Position numbers and translations under genes: made by a program. The notes under the pieces are model-generated. The model saw nothing but the letters and a program-made list of their open reading frames with translations. It had not been told where the DNA came from and searched no databases. 64,000 nt of DNA from NCBI GenBank assembly GCA_963772225.1, contig CAVYWD010000001.1:310001-374000 (forward strand), written 5' to 3'. This DNA comes from CAVYWD01 sp963772225. GTDB lineage: Bacteria; Myxococcota; Myxococcia; Myxococcales; UBA5297. Within the stretch, counting starts at the first letter, position 1, and each line of letters opens with the position of its first letter. Positions 18,288 to 27,092 of this stretch are shown here, one piece after another.

Positions 18288-19154
18288 TTACGCCGCCGCC
18301 TCTGCCTTGCCCACCACGGCCTCGTCCTCAGCAGGGACGATGCCGAACTCCATGAGCAGGCCTTCGAGCTCTTCCATCTCGAGCGGCTTGGGAACCACGA
18401 GCAGCTTGTTTTCGGAGATCTTCCTCGCGAGCTGGCGGTACTCCTCGGCCTGCTGGTGCTCTGGCGAGTACTCGATGACCGTCATGCGGCGAAGCTCCGC
18501 CCGCTGGACCTGGTTGTCGCGCGGGACGAAGTGGATCATCTGCGTGCCCAGCCGCTTGGCGAGCGCCTCGATGAGGTCTGCTTCGCGGTCGGTGTTGCGC
18601 GAGTTGCAGATGAGGCCGGCCAAACGCACCCTGCCAGAGGTGGCGTACTTGAGAATGCCCTTGGCGATGTTGTTGGCCGCGTACATGGCCATCATCTCGC
18701 CGGAGACCACGATGTAGATCTCCTCCGCCTTGTTCTCGCGGATGGGCATCGCGAACCCGCCGCAGACCACGTCGCCGAGGACGTCGTAGAAGACGAAGTC
18801 GGTGTCCGGGGTGTAGGCGCCGTTCTGCTCCAGGAAGTTGATGGCAGTGATGACGCCGCGGCCCGCGCAGCCGACGCCCGGCTCAGGACCTCCGGACTCG
18901 ACGCACTTCACTGCGCCGTACCCGACCTTCATGACATCGCCGACCTCAAGGTCCTCCACCGTGCCGCGCTCACGCACCAGGTCCATGACTGTGGCCTGGG
19001 CCTTGGAGTGCAGAATGAGGCGGGTGGAGTCGGCCTTGGGATCACAGCCGACGATCATCACTTTCTTCCCGAGCGAGGCGAGACCGGCGACCAAATTCTG
19101 CGTGGTCGTCGACTTGCCGATGCCGCCCTTTCCATAGATTGCGATCTGTCGCAT
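18288..19154 (-). CDS. nifH: Nitrogenase iron protein NifH
   Basis: 288 residues, ATG at 19154 with GAGAGGAG upstream. NifH is the ATP-dependent reductase that feeds electrons to NifDK and also serves in FeMo-co maturation. The P-loop is GKGGIGKST near residue 9; the bridging 4Fe-4S Cys lie in GVGCAGRGV and DVVCGGFAMP; switch regions CDPKADSTR and DVLGDVV are intact. The Arg of CAGRG is the site used for ADP-ribosylation in organisms with DraT. First gene of the operon, with a sigma-54 promoter about 65 bases upstream. Confidence 0.98.
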   Translation of the reverse strand: MRQIAIYGKGGIGKSTTTQNLVAGLASLGKKVMIVGCDPKADSTRLILHSKAQATVMDLVRERGTVEDLEVGDVMKVGYGAVKCVESGGPEPGVGCAGRGVITAINFLEQNGAYTPDTDFVFYDVLGDVVCGGFAMPIRENKAEEIYIVVSGEMMAMYAANNIAKGILKYATSGRVRLAGLICNSRNTDREADLIEALAKRLGTQMIHFVPRDNQVQRAELRRMTVIEYSPEHQQAEEYRQLARKISENKLLVVPKPLEMEELEGLLMEFGIVPAEDEAVVGKAEAAA

Positions 19155-19219
19155 GATCTCCTCTCTTGCGGGCCACTGACTTCTGACCCTGAATGCTGCG
19201 TCCGTCGGTTTCGTGATGG

Positions 19220-19235
19220 AGCAACGTGCGTGCCA
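19220..19235 (-). promoter_or_regulatory. Sigma-54 (-24/-12) promoter of the nif operon
   Basis: On the minus strand the sequence is TGGCAC, five bases, TTGCT: an exact match to the RpoN consensus (TGGCACG-N4-TTGCA/T). The expected transcript start is ~12 bases downstream, leaving a ~50-base leader to the nifH start. This is the only strong RpoN site I found in the nif region, consistent with one long nifH-to-nifB transcript. Confidence 0.9.
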
Positions 19236-19310
19236 TAAAGCACCTTCTCTGTAAGTGCCCGCAATCAGACGACGTCCTCAACGCGAGCCGCCGAGCGGTC
19301 CCCCGCTCTT

Positions 19311-19355
19311 CGACATGGATGTCGACATCCATGTCGAGGTCCGACTTCCATGTCG
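19311..19355. promoter_or_regulatory. Triple palindromic operator-like element between nifH and nifA
   Basis: Positions 19311-19336 form a perfect 26-bp palindrome centred on GTCGAC, made of two overlapping copies of a CGACATNNATGTCG-like unit. A third copy, CGACTTCCATGTCG, lies at 19342-19355. The element begins 76 bases upstream of the -24 box of nifH, the usual place of a NifA enhancer site, yet no TGT-N10-ACA site occurs in the interval. It may bind NifA or another dimeric regulator, and could act on nifA as well. Confidence 0.65.
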
Positions 19356-19451
19356 GCTCGGCGTTTGGGGGTGGCGCGCGAAGCGCAAGAGTGCTTCTAT
19401 CGGCCCGGGGCGCGGGACCAATTCCAGCCAAGGACGGGAGCAGTCGCATCG

Positions 19452-21086
<1,635 letters not shown>

Positions 21087-21095
21087 AGGAGCTCC

Positions 21096-22106
21096 ATGCG
21101 AGCAACCACCCTGAGCCGCTACATCATCGAGCAGCAGCGCCGCACGGGCGAGAACTACGGCGACTTGCGCCTTCTCATCGAGGTCGTCTCTCGCGCCTGC
21201 AAGTCCATTTCCATTGCCATTGGCAAAGGCGCGCTGGCGGGCGTGCTCGGCTCGGCGGGGAGCGAGAACGTCCAAGGCGAAGCCCAGAAGAAGCTCGACG
21301 TCATCTCCAACGAGATCCTCCTCGAGGCCAACGAGTGGGGCGGGCACCTCGCCGCCATGGCGTCCGAGGAGATGGAGCAGCCGCACCCCATTCCCAACCG
21401 CTTCCCGAAGGGCGAATATTTGCTGCTGTTCGACCCGCTCGACGGCTCCTCCAACATCGACGTCAACATCTCGGTCGGGACCATCTTTTCGGTGCTGCGC
21501 TGCCCCGAGGGTGCCGACGGATCCCTCGAGCCGGCGTTCATGCAGAGCGGGCGCAAGCAGGTCGTCGCCGGCTACGCCATCTACGGCCCCACGACGATGC
21601 TGGTCCTGACCATGGGCCACGGGGTGCAGGGCTTCACGCTCAACCGCGAGATGGGCTCGTTCATCCTCACGCACCGGGACATCCAAATCCCGGAGGACAC
21701 CCACGAATTCTCGGTCAACACCTCGAACCAGCGGCACTGGGAGGCTCCCATGCGCCGCTACTACGACGAGCTCCTCGCCGGAAAGGACGGCCCGCGCGGC
21801 AAGGACTTCAACATGCGCTGGGTCGGCTCCATGGTGGCGGACGTGCACCGGATCCTCATGCGCGGCGGCGTTTTCATGTACCCGCGGGACCGGCGCGAGC
21901 CCGGCAAGCCCGGCAAGCTCCGGCTCCTCTACGAGGCCAACCCAATGTCGTTTCTCGTCGAGCAGGCGGGCGGGGCGGCCACGGACGGCCACGGGCCCAT
22001 CCTCGACATCCAGCCCGCCAAGTTGCATGAGCGCGTCGCGGTGTTCCTGGGCTCGAAGAAAGAGGTCGATCGGGTCACGGCCTACCACCGCGCCGAAACC
22101 TCCTGA
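21096..22106 (+). CDS. fbp: Class I fructose-1,6-bisphosphatase
   Basis: 336 residues, ATG at 21096 after GAGGAG. Converts fructose-1,6-bisphosphate to fructose-6-phosphate. Family motifs: metal-binding ASEEMEQP near residue 88, LLLFDPLDGSSNIDVN near 110, the substrate-site NMRWVGSMVADVHR near 250, and YEANPMSFLVEQAGG near 285. Length fits class I enzymes. It follows nifA by nine bases and could be co-transcribed. With tal-rpiA-zwf across the nif cluster it would recycle carbon through the oxidative pentose phosphate pathway. Confidence 0.96.
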   Translation: MRATTLSRYIIEQQRRTGENYGDLRLLIEVVSRACKSISIAIGKGALAGVLGSAGSENVQGEAQKKLDVISNEILLEANEWGGHLAAMASEEMEQPHPIPNRFPKGEYLLLFDPLDGSSNIDVNISVGTIFSVLRCPEGADGSLEPAFMQSGRKQVVAGYAIYGPTTMLVLTMGHGVQGFTLNREMGSFILTHRDIQIPEDTHEFSVNTSNQRHWEAPMRRYYDELLAGKDGPRGKDFNMRWVGSMVADVHRILMRGGVFMYPRDRREPGKPGKLRLLYEANPMSFLVEQAGGAATDGHGPILDIQPAKLHERVAVFLGSKKEVDRVTAYHRAETS

Positions 22107-22236
22107 GGGCCCTGGCGCGACGCGCGGCCTTCAAGGACAGGAGTGACCTGTGCCACCAAAGCGAAACCCGGACCACCGCGGCGGGCCTGCGGCCGTAGCG
22201 CCTCCCGCGAGCCGTCCCCCAGCGCGAGGAATTCCC

Positions 22237-22755
22237 ATGACGAACGCGACCTCCAACGGCGCGGCGCTGCGCGGGCGCGCGGCCTTGGTCGCCCTGGTCG
22301 TCCTGTCCTCGGTGGGCTGCGACCGCGTCACCAAGCGCTACGCCGAAGCGGTCCTGCCGGGCGCCGGGCGGATCTCGCTGGCGCGCGACACCTTGCGCAT
22401 CGAGTACGTCGAAAACCGCGGCGCGTTCCTGGGCATGGGGGCTCAGTTGCCGCCGGCGGCGCGCAAGGCCCTTTTCATGGCGGGGTCTGCCGCCATCGCG
22501 CTGCTGGCCACCCTCGCCGCGCTCTGGGGCCGCGGCCGCTCGCGCTCAGAGGTCATCGCGCTGGCCCTGGTCGCCGGCGGCGGCATCGGCAATCTCTGGG
22601 ATCGCCTGGCGCGCGGCGGCTCGGTGGTGGACTTCCTCAACTTGGGGATTGGCCCTGTGCGCACCGGCATCTTCAACGTCGCCGACCTGGCCATCGTCGC
22701 GGGCGTCGTCCTCCTCGCGCTGGGCACCGTGGCTCCCCGGCCGGCCCGCAGCTGA
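22237..22755 (+). CDS. lspA: Lipoprotein signal peptidase (signal peptidase II)
   Basis: 172 residues from ATG 22237 with GAGGA upstream; a longer frame from 22150 is Pro-rich and unlikely. LspA cleaves prolipoproteins after diacylglycerylation in the inner membrane. Conserved features: DRVTKRYA, EYVENRGAFLGM, and the catalytic Asp regions GGIGNLWDRLARGGSVVDFL and GIFNVADLAI. Four hydrophobic helices are present. The window encodes several lipoproteins that would need this enzyme. Alone among its immediate neighbours it has a housekeeping role. Confidence 0.9.
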   Translation: MTNATSNGAALRGRAALVALVVLSSVGCDRVTKRYAEAVLPGAGRISLARDTLRIEYVENRGAFLGMGAQLPPAARKALFMAGSAAIALLATLAALWGRGRSRSEVIALALVAGGGIGNLWDRLARGGSVVDFLNLGIGPVRTGIFNVADLAIVAGVVLLALGTVAPRPARS

Positions 22756-22782
22756 CGTCGCGCCCCTGGCGGCGCGGATAGG

Positions 22783-23781
22783 ATGGCCTCCATGCCCGCC
22801 GCCGTTCTCGAGCAGGCCATCGCGCAGCTTCCCTACTTCCGCCGGCTGCGCCCCGAGGAGCACGCGCGGATCGCCTCGCGCTTTCAGCGGGCGCAGCTGC
22901 AGCCGGGCGAGGAGCGGCCACTCTCGGCCGACTCGGCGCTGGTGCTGGCGCTGTCCGGCGAGATCTCCGTGGAGCGACAGGGCTGCGACCCGGCGCCGCT
23001 CGGCGCCGGCGACTGGAGCGACGACCTGCAGGCGCTGGCCGGCCGCGCGCGCCCCGGCAAGGTCTGCGCCCGCGAGCGCTCGGAGGTCGCGCTCCTCGAC
23101 CGCGCAGACCTCGACGACCTCTTTCAGGAGATCCCCGCGACCGCCATCCCGCTCATGGTCGAGCTGGGTCGGGAGGTCAAGGCGGGCAACGACCTCCTGC
23201 GGGACATCTCCTTCGCCCGCGCCTCGGGGCTGCCGGCGTGGGCGTTCGAGGGCACGCTGCGCCGCCGAAGGCGCCGGCTGCAGCGCCACCGGCGGGTCGC
23301 GCTCCGCCGCGTCGGCGCCCTGCTCGCCCGGGCGCTGTTCGTCGAGCCGAGCCGCCGGCCCAGCTTCTGGATGTTCTGGGGCGCGGTGCTGGCGCTCGTC
23401 GCCGCGCGCAGCGTCGTCGCCCTCATCCTCCGGCGCGGCCTGCAGAGCCAGCTCTTCGCGCTGGTGGAGAGCTCCGCCGGGCACCCCATCCACGTCCACC
23501 ACTTCAACTACGGCCTGACCCTGGTCGCGACGGTCGGCCTGCTCTCGCTCTGGCCGCGCGGGCGCCACCGGCTGCGGCTGCTCTCGTTCGCCTTCGGCTT
23601 CGGCGTGGGCCTGGTGGTCGACGAGTTCGCGCTGCTCTGGAACCTGAACCCGGACTACTACCAGCCCTCGTCGCGGCTGGCGGCGGCGCTGGTCGTCTTC
23701 GGCCTCTTTCAGGCGGTCTACTTCCGGTCCCTCTACCTGGCCGTCGGGCGGAGGCTGGCCGCCTGGAGCCGCTGGTGGTGA
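22783..23781 (+). CDS. Degenerate cNMP-binding-like domain fused to HHF/DEF membrane domain
   Basis: 332 residues. The first ~115 resemble a cyclic-nucleotide-binding beta-roll in layout (LPYFRRLRPEEHARIASRF, SADSALVLALSGEISVERQG, LDRADLDDLF) but lack the phosphate-cassette Gly-Glu and Arg-Ser-Ala-Thr residues. A very basic linker (~150-175) leads to about four membrane segments holding HPIHVHHFNYG and the acidic GVGLVVDEFALLWNLNPDYY. Those His and Asp/Glu patterns occur in a poorly described bacterial integral membrane family. Its stop overlaps the next gene's GTG, so the two are coupled. Bases from 23104 onward are repeated at 29354. Function unknown; a ligand-gated membrane activity is a guess. 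Confidence 0.65.
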   Translation: MASMPAAVLEQAIAQLPYFRRLRPEEHARIASRFQRAQLQPGEERPLSADSALVLALSGEISVERQGCDPAPLGAGDWSDDLQALAGRARPGKVCARERSEVALLDRADLDDLFQEIPATAIPLMVELGREVKAGNDLLRDISFARASGLPAWAFEGTLRRRRRRLQRHRRVALRRVGALLARALFVEPSRRPSFWMFWGAVLALVAARSVVALILRRGLQSQLFALVESSAGHPIHVHHFNYGLTLVATVGLLSLWPRGRHRLRLLSFAFGFGVGLVVDEFALLWNLNPDYYQPSSRLAAALVVFGLFQAVYFRSLYLAVGRRLAAWSRWW

Positions 23782-24673
23782 CCGCCGCGCGAGAAGGCCC
23801 TCCCGAGGCCCTGGCGACCTTCGCGCTCCGCGCGGTGCCTTGGCTGTCGCCGCTGCACGACGCGGCGCTCGAGCGGGTCCTCTCGCTGGGACGGCTCGTG
23901 CGGTTCCGCGCGGGCCAGACCATTTTGGCGGAGCTCGAGTCGGGCGAGGAGATGTACCTCCTGCTCTCCGGCACCGCGCGCGTCACTGTGCAGGCCGGAC
24001 CGCGTGCGCGCCGCCAGGTCGGGCACCTGGGCCCGGGCGACCCGTGCGGCGAGGTGAGCGCGCTGACCCAGGCTCTGCGCTCGGCGACGGTGGTCGCCGA
24101 CGGCGAGGTGCTGGCGCTCCGGCTCGAGCGCGCGGGCTTCGAAGAGCTGGTGCTGAACCATCCGCAGATCGCCGTCCACTTCGCCCGGGTTCTCGCGCAG
24201 AGGTTCGCGGACACCGACGCGGCGCTGGAATCGGCCATCGAGGCCCCGCCGGCGGTTCAAGGCCCGACGGCGCTCCCCGAGTCGCACCGGGGGCTCGGCC
24301 TGGCCTGGCGCGAGCTCGTGGTGGCGCGCCGCCGCGAGCTGCCGTTCCTGGCCCTGGTCTCGTTCACCGCGGCGCTGGCCGTGGTCCGGGGCGCGGCGTG
24401 GGCGCTCCAGCTCGAGGGGCGCGAGCTCTTCGGCTTTTTGCGCGGCGCCTACGTCACCGGCATCGCGCTGGTCTTCGCCTCGACGGCGCTCTCCCTGCTC
24501 CGCTTCCGTCCGGCGTTGCAGCGGGCCCTCGCGCTCTTTTTCGGAGCCGGGCTCGCGCTGATCTTGAACGAGCTCTCGGTCTTCCTGGCCTTCGACATCT
24601 TCTACCTGGACATGACCCGGCGCGACCCGGCGATGCTCTTCAGCGTCGAGGCCCTCTACCGCCGCGGCGAGAG
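23104..24673 (+). repeat. Original copy of a 1.57 kb segmental duplication
   Basis: This stretch, from inside the first cNMP/membrane gene to inside the second, recurs at 29354-30928 in the same orientation at a constant offset of 6250 bases, broken only by one late insertion. Only a handful of single-base differences are seen, so the duplication is recent. This copy has both frames intact. Confidence 0.93.
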
Positions 24674-24803
24674 CGTCTGGGCCGTGGCGCTGGCCCTGGC
24701 GGCCCTGTCCGCGGTCACGTTCCTGCGCGACTTTCTTCGGCGGAGCGCGTACCTGGTGGCCGGCTGGATTCGGCGGCTCGGGCCCGGGGGCCGGGCTCCG
24801 TAG
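23778..24803 (+). CDS. cNMP-binding domain fused to a related membrane domain
   Basis: 341 residues from a GTG overlapping the previous stop (GTGA). Residues ~10-140 form a standard cNMP-binding domain: GEEMYLLLSGTARVTV, HLGPGDPCGEVSALT and RSATVVADGEVLAL contain the expected GE and R-SAT phosphate cassette. Residues ~190-335 carry four or five hydrophobic helices with FFGAGLALILNELSVFLAFDIFYLD, aligning with the DEF-DYY segment of its partner, but the HVHHF motif is replaced by FGFLRGAY. The pair therefore looks like two diverged copies of one architecture. No cyclase is nearby. Much of it is repeated at 30028-30928. Confidence 0.7.
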   Translation: MTAAREGPPEALATFALRAVPWLSPLHDAALERVLSLGRLVRFRAGQTILAELESGEEMYLLLSGTARVTVQAGPRARRQVGHLGPGDPCGEVSALTQALRSATVVADGEVLALRLERAGFEELVLNHPQIAVHFARVLAQRFADTDAALESAIEAPPAVQGPTALPESHRGLGLAWRELVVARRRELPFLALVSFTAALAVVRGAAWALQLEGRELFGFLRGAYVTGIALVFASTALSLLRFRPALQRALALFFGAGLALILNELSVFLAFDIFYLDMTRRDPAMLFSVEALYRRGESVWAVALALAALSAVTFLRDFLRRSAYLVAGWIRRLGPGGRAP

Positions 24804-24891
24804 CGGCGGGCTGGCGCTCCCGGCCCTCGGGCGCGCGCCGCGGACTCGAATGACAAGCGAGCCGCCGGACCTGCGCGCTAGTCTTTCGCGC

Positions 24892-25248
24892 ATGCGAACC
24901 GTCGCTTTCGTCCTCATCGGCCTGGTGGCCGCGCTCCACGCCGCGTTTTTCGTCCTGGAGACCTTCCTCTGGCGGTCGCGCGCCGGGCGCGCCTTCGGAT
25001 TGAGCGACGACGAGGTGAAGGCGACGGCTCGCCTCGCCGCGAACCAGGGGCTGTACAACGGCTTCCTCGCGGCGGGGCTCATCTGGGCGCTCGTCTCGGG
25101 GCCACAGCTCGCGGCGCGCGCCACCTTCTTCCTGGCTTGCGTCGCCGTCGCCGGCCTCTTCGGCGCCCTCACCGTGCGGCGCACCATCTTCTTCGTGCAG
25201 GCCGCGCCCGCGTTGGCCGCGCTGGCCGCGCTCGCGGCGGCGGGGTAA
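24892..25248 (+). CDS. DUF1304 family membrane protein
   Basis: 118 residues from the ATG at 24892; an upstream ATG at 24850 would add 14 polar residues and fits the family length less well. Four hydrophobic helices and the DUF1304 signature are visible: LHAAFFVLETFLW, then ANQGLYNGFLAAGL, and a final VQAAPALAAL. The family has no established biochemical role. It lies just before the start of the mobile, AT-richer segment. Confidence 0.8.
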   Translation: MRTVAFVLIGLVAALHAAFFVLETFLWRSRAGRAFGLSDDEVKATARLAANQGLYNGFLAAGLIWALVSGPQLAARATFFLACVAVAGLFGALTVRRTIFFVQAAPALAALAALAAAG

Positions 25249-25284
25249 GGCCGCGCGCGGCGGCGGTCGAACGAACGACCGGCG

Positions 25285-25602
25285 GTGCTTCGAGCGCGCG
25301 GAATAAACCAGGTGAATCCGCGTACGGGTCAACGCGTGCAGACGCCGGAGAGCTGGGCTCAGAAGCAGATCTACGAAAAGACCGTTACGCGCTTAGAGAA
25401 CCTGGAGAGTGCAGTTGCGACTCGTCCAACCGTTGGTGGCACGGTCGAGGTGCCGACGCTCGAGCAAATTCAGGACATTAAGAGTCCGGAATTTAGAATT
25501 GAGAATGCATCTGCGGAAATACAGTCTGCCGTAGATGTGCAGCTGGGGAGATTGCGTGAAAAGTATTTGGATTGGAGTTTCAATGTCAAGTACGGAAAGT
25601 GA
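25285..25602 (+). pseudogene. C-terminal toxin-domain fragment of a polymorphic toxin
   Basis: 105 residues from a GTG, but the frame is open back only to the DUF1304 stop and there is no toxin body upstream, so this is a severed C-terminal module. It opens with a basic/polar segment (NQVNPRTGQRVQTPESWAQKQ) and ends with YLDWSFNVKYGK. Base use is clearly AT-richer than the flanks, as is common for such exchangeable tips. It ends three bases before the next ORF, the classic toxin-immunity arrangement. The fold and activity are not recognised. Placement, composition and layout support the call. Confidence 0.5.
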
Positions 25603-25605
25603 GTC

Positions 25606-25944
25606 ATGTCAATATCGCTTATTGTTGTGGATGCGGCAAACGAGGAGCTCTCTCTGCTGAATGTGCCGGTTGCGACGGAGGAGGTGTTTCAAAGGGTGTG
25701 GATGGAAGGGGCAGTGCAGGTGGAGGCTCGATGGTTGCCGCTCTTTTGTACTGGTGTGGATTTAATGGCTGCGGAGTTCGCTGCTGTTTGCCGCGAGCTT
25801 CTGGCATTTCAGGCATGGCTTGAGCGTGCGACGCTGGAGCCGCACGAAAGGAGCGCGATTGTCGGACGTGTCGAGAGCTTGATTGCTGCTCTTGAAAGGG
25901 TGCGGAGGGAAGAAGGGGATAAGGGCAAGGTGTTCATCGGATGA
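25606..25944 (+). CDS. Probable immunity protein of the severed toxin
   Basis: 112 residues, ATG 25606, four bases after the toxin fragment's stop. Acidic, Leu/Val-rich, soluble: LIVVDAANEELSLLNVP start and a helical C-terminus (AIVGRVESLIAALERVRREE). No known immunity family is recognised. AT-richer than the host average, like the toxin tip. Its stop overlaps the ATG of the following degraded gene (ATGA). If the toxin is dead, the gene could still protect against neighbours carrying the intact toxin. Confidence 0.5.
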   Translation: MSISLIVVDAANEELSLLNVPVATEEVFQRVWMEGAVQVEARWLPLFCTGVDLMAAEFAAVCRELLAFQAWLERATLEPHERSAIVGRVESLIAALERVRREEGDKGKVFIG

Positions 25945-26860
25945 GACTGAGTTTCGAACGTGAGTATCCATCTGCCAGCCCGTACCCTGACATGTTCGGC
26001 GAAGAGGCGCATTCTCGGAGGGCCGGCGTGCCGCATGCGGTCGTGGAGATGTGGCTCGCGAGGGTCCGTCCTTGAGCGGCAGCGGGCCAGGGGCTGGAGA
26101 TGCTCGTGTACCCGAACCAAAAGTGGGACTGTGGGCAGGTGGCGCTGGGTGCATTCGGGGCTTCGGCAGGCGCGGGATCGGGGCGGCTGCGTCGCTGGCG
26201 TCGGAGGTGGACGGCGTAAGCAATCTGACCGACAGCCTGGGAGCCGTGGGCAAATGGGGCTGGGCGGGAGCGCGCTCCGCGATCGTGAACGCAGGGACGC
26301 AGCAGGTTGGGGTCTGGCTCCATCTTCAGGACAAGTTCGAGTGGGGCAACGTTGTCGCGGCTGCGGTGGGCGGGACGCTGGGAGCGATGACGGCAACAGG
26401 CACGGGTTGGGGGATGGGGAAGCTTGGGTGGGACCTCGGCCAGTTTGGCAATGGGCTCGCCATCGGGGCCACCGCCGGATTGGTTGGCGGCTTCACCACG
26501 GCGGCGCTGAAGGCCGGGAAGCTTGACGCATCTCAGGTGGCGACCGATGCTTTTGGGAATGCGTTGGGTAGTTCCATTGAAGGGACGATCGCGCCGCCGA
26601 GCGCCGAAGAGCAGAGGCAGCAGCAAGCGCCTGCTCCGCAGCCGCAGGCACAAGGGCCTGCGACGCAGCCGGAGCTGCGCGATATGAGCACCGCGGCGCC
26701 GGTGGCGGTGGATGAACAGGTGGGGCAGTCGGCGAACGGGGAGGCTGCCGCAGCCCCAGCGGTGGTCGCGCGCGCGGAGGAAACTGAGCCGCAGGGACCG
26801 AGCGGGACACCTCACAAGGCGCAGGGGTGCGGCCACTCTGGAGTGCGAGAACGAGGTCAC
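25941..26860 (+). pseudogene. Degraded polymorphic toxin (pre-toxin region)
   Basis: Starting at the ATG overlapping the immunity stop, a 44-codon frame ends at TGA 26073 and then stays coding-like in the same frame (LVYPNQKWDCGQVALGAFG). Near 26180 it shifts to the frame reading ASLASEVDGVSNLTDS. The region around SAIVNAGTQQVGVWL, DKFEWGNVVAAAVGG and DAFGNALGSS is the stereotyped helix/Gly-rich stretch that precedes the toxin tip in Rhs/hemagglutinin-type polymorphic toxins. After it comes a Gln/Ala/Pro-rich low-complexity tail and no recognisable catalytic tip. One nonsense codon plus one frameshift make it a pseudogene. Confidence 0.5.
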
Positions 26861-27092
26861 CGGAGCACGCGAAGAGCAGGTGCCTCGGCGGGTTTCGAGG
26901 GCGCGGGCGGGACCGTGTTGTCCTTGAAGCGTGAAAGATGGTTGCGTCGGAGTTCTTCCTGTTCATGAAATGCCCCGTAGTCGTCGAAGTCGCCGCTGGT
27001 CTTGAGGGCGCGAAGCTTGAGGACCGCCTCTGCGTTCCGGACGGTCCAGGTGGCTCCGGAGAGATCGAGGCGGTCCTGCAGCAAGTGGCGGC
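26857..27092 (-). pseudogene. C-terminal remnant of an ISKra4-type transposase
   Basis: About 75 residues on the minus strand: LDLSGATWTVRNAEAVLKLR, then ALKTSGDFDDYGAFHEQEEL and RNHLSRFKDNT. This matches the highly conserved end of ISKra4-family transposases (GARWSL-GAEAVL-LRAL-SGDFDEYW-FH). The frame is cut at its 5' side exactly where IS91 copy A begins at about 27093. Confidence 0.65.

Noticed and set aside
19236..19451. Canonical NifA upstream activating sequence
   Set aside because: Every TGT in this interval was checked; none is followed by ACA after ten bases.
22546..23568. A 340-codon minus-strand frame, repeated at 29267-29818
   Set aside because: Antisense to the cNMP/membrane gene; only its last ~25 codons in the second copy fall outside the duplication.
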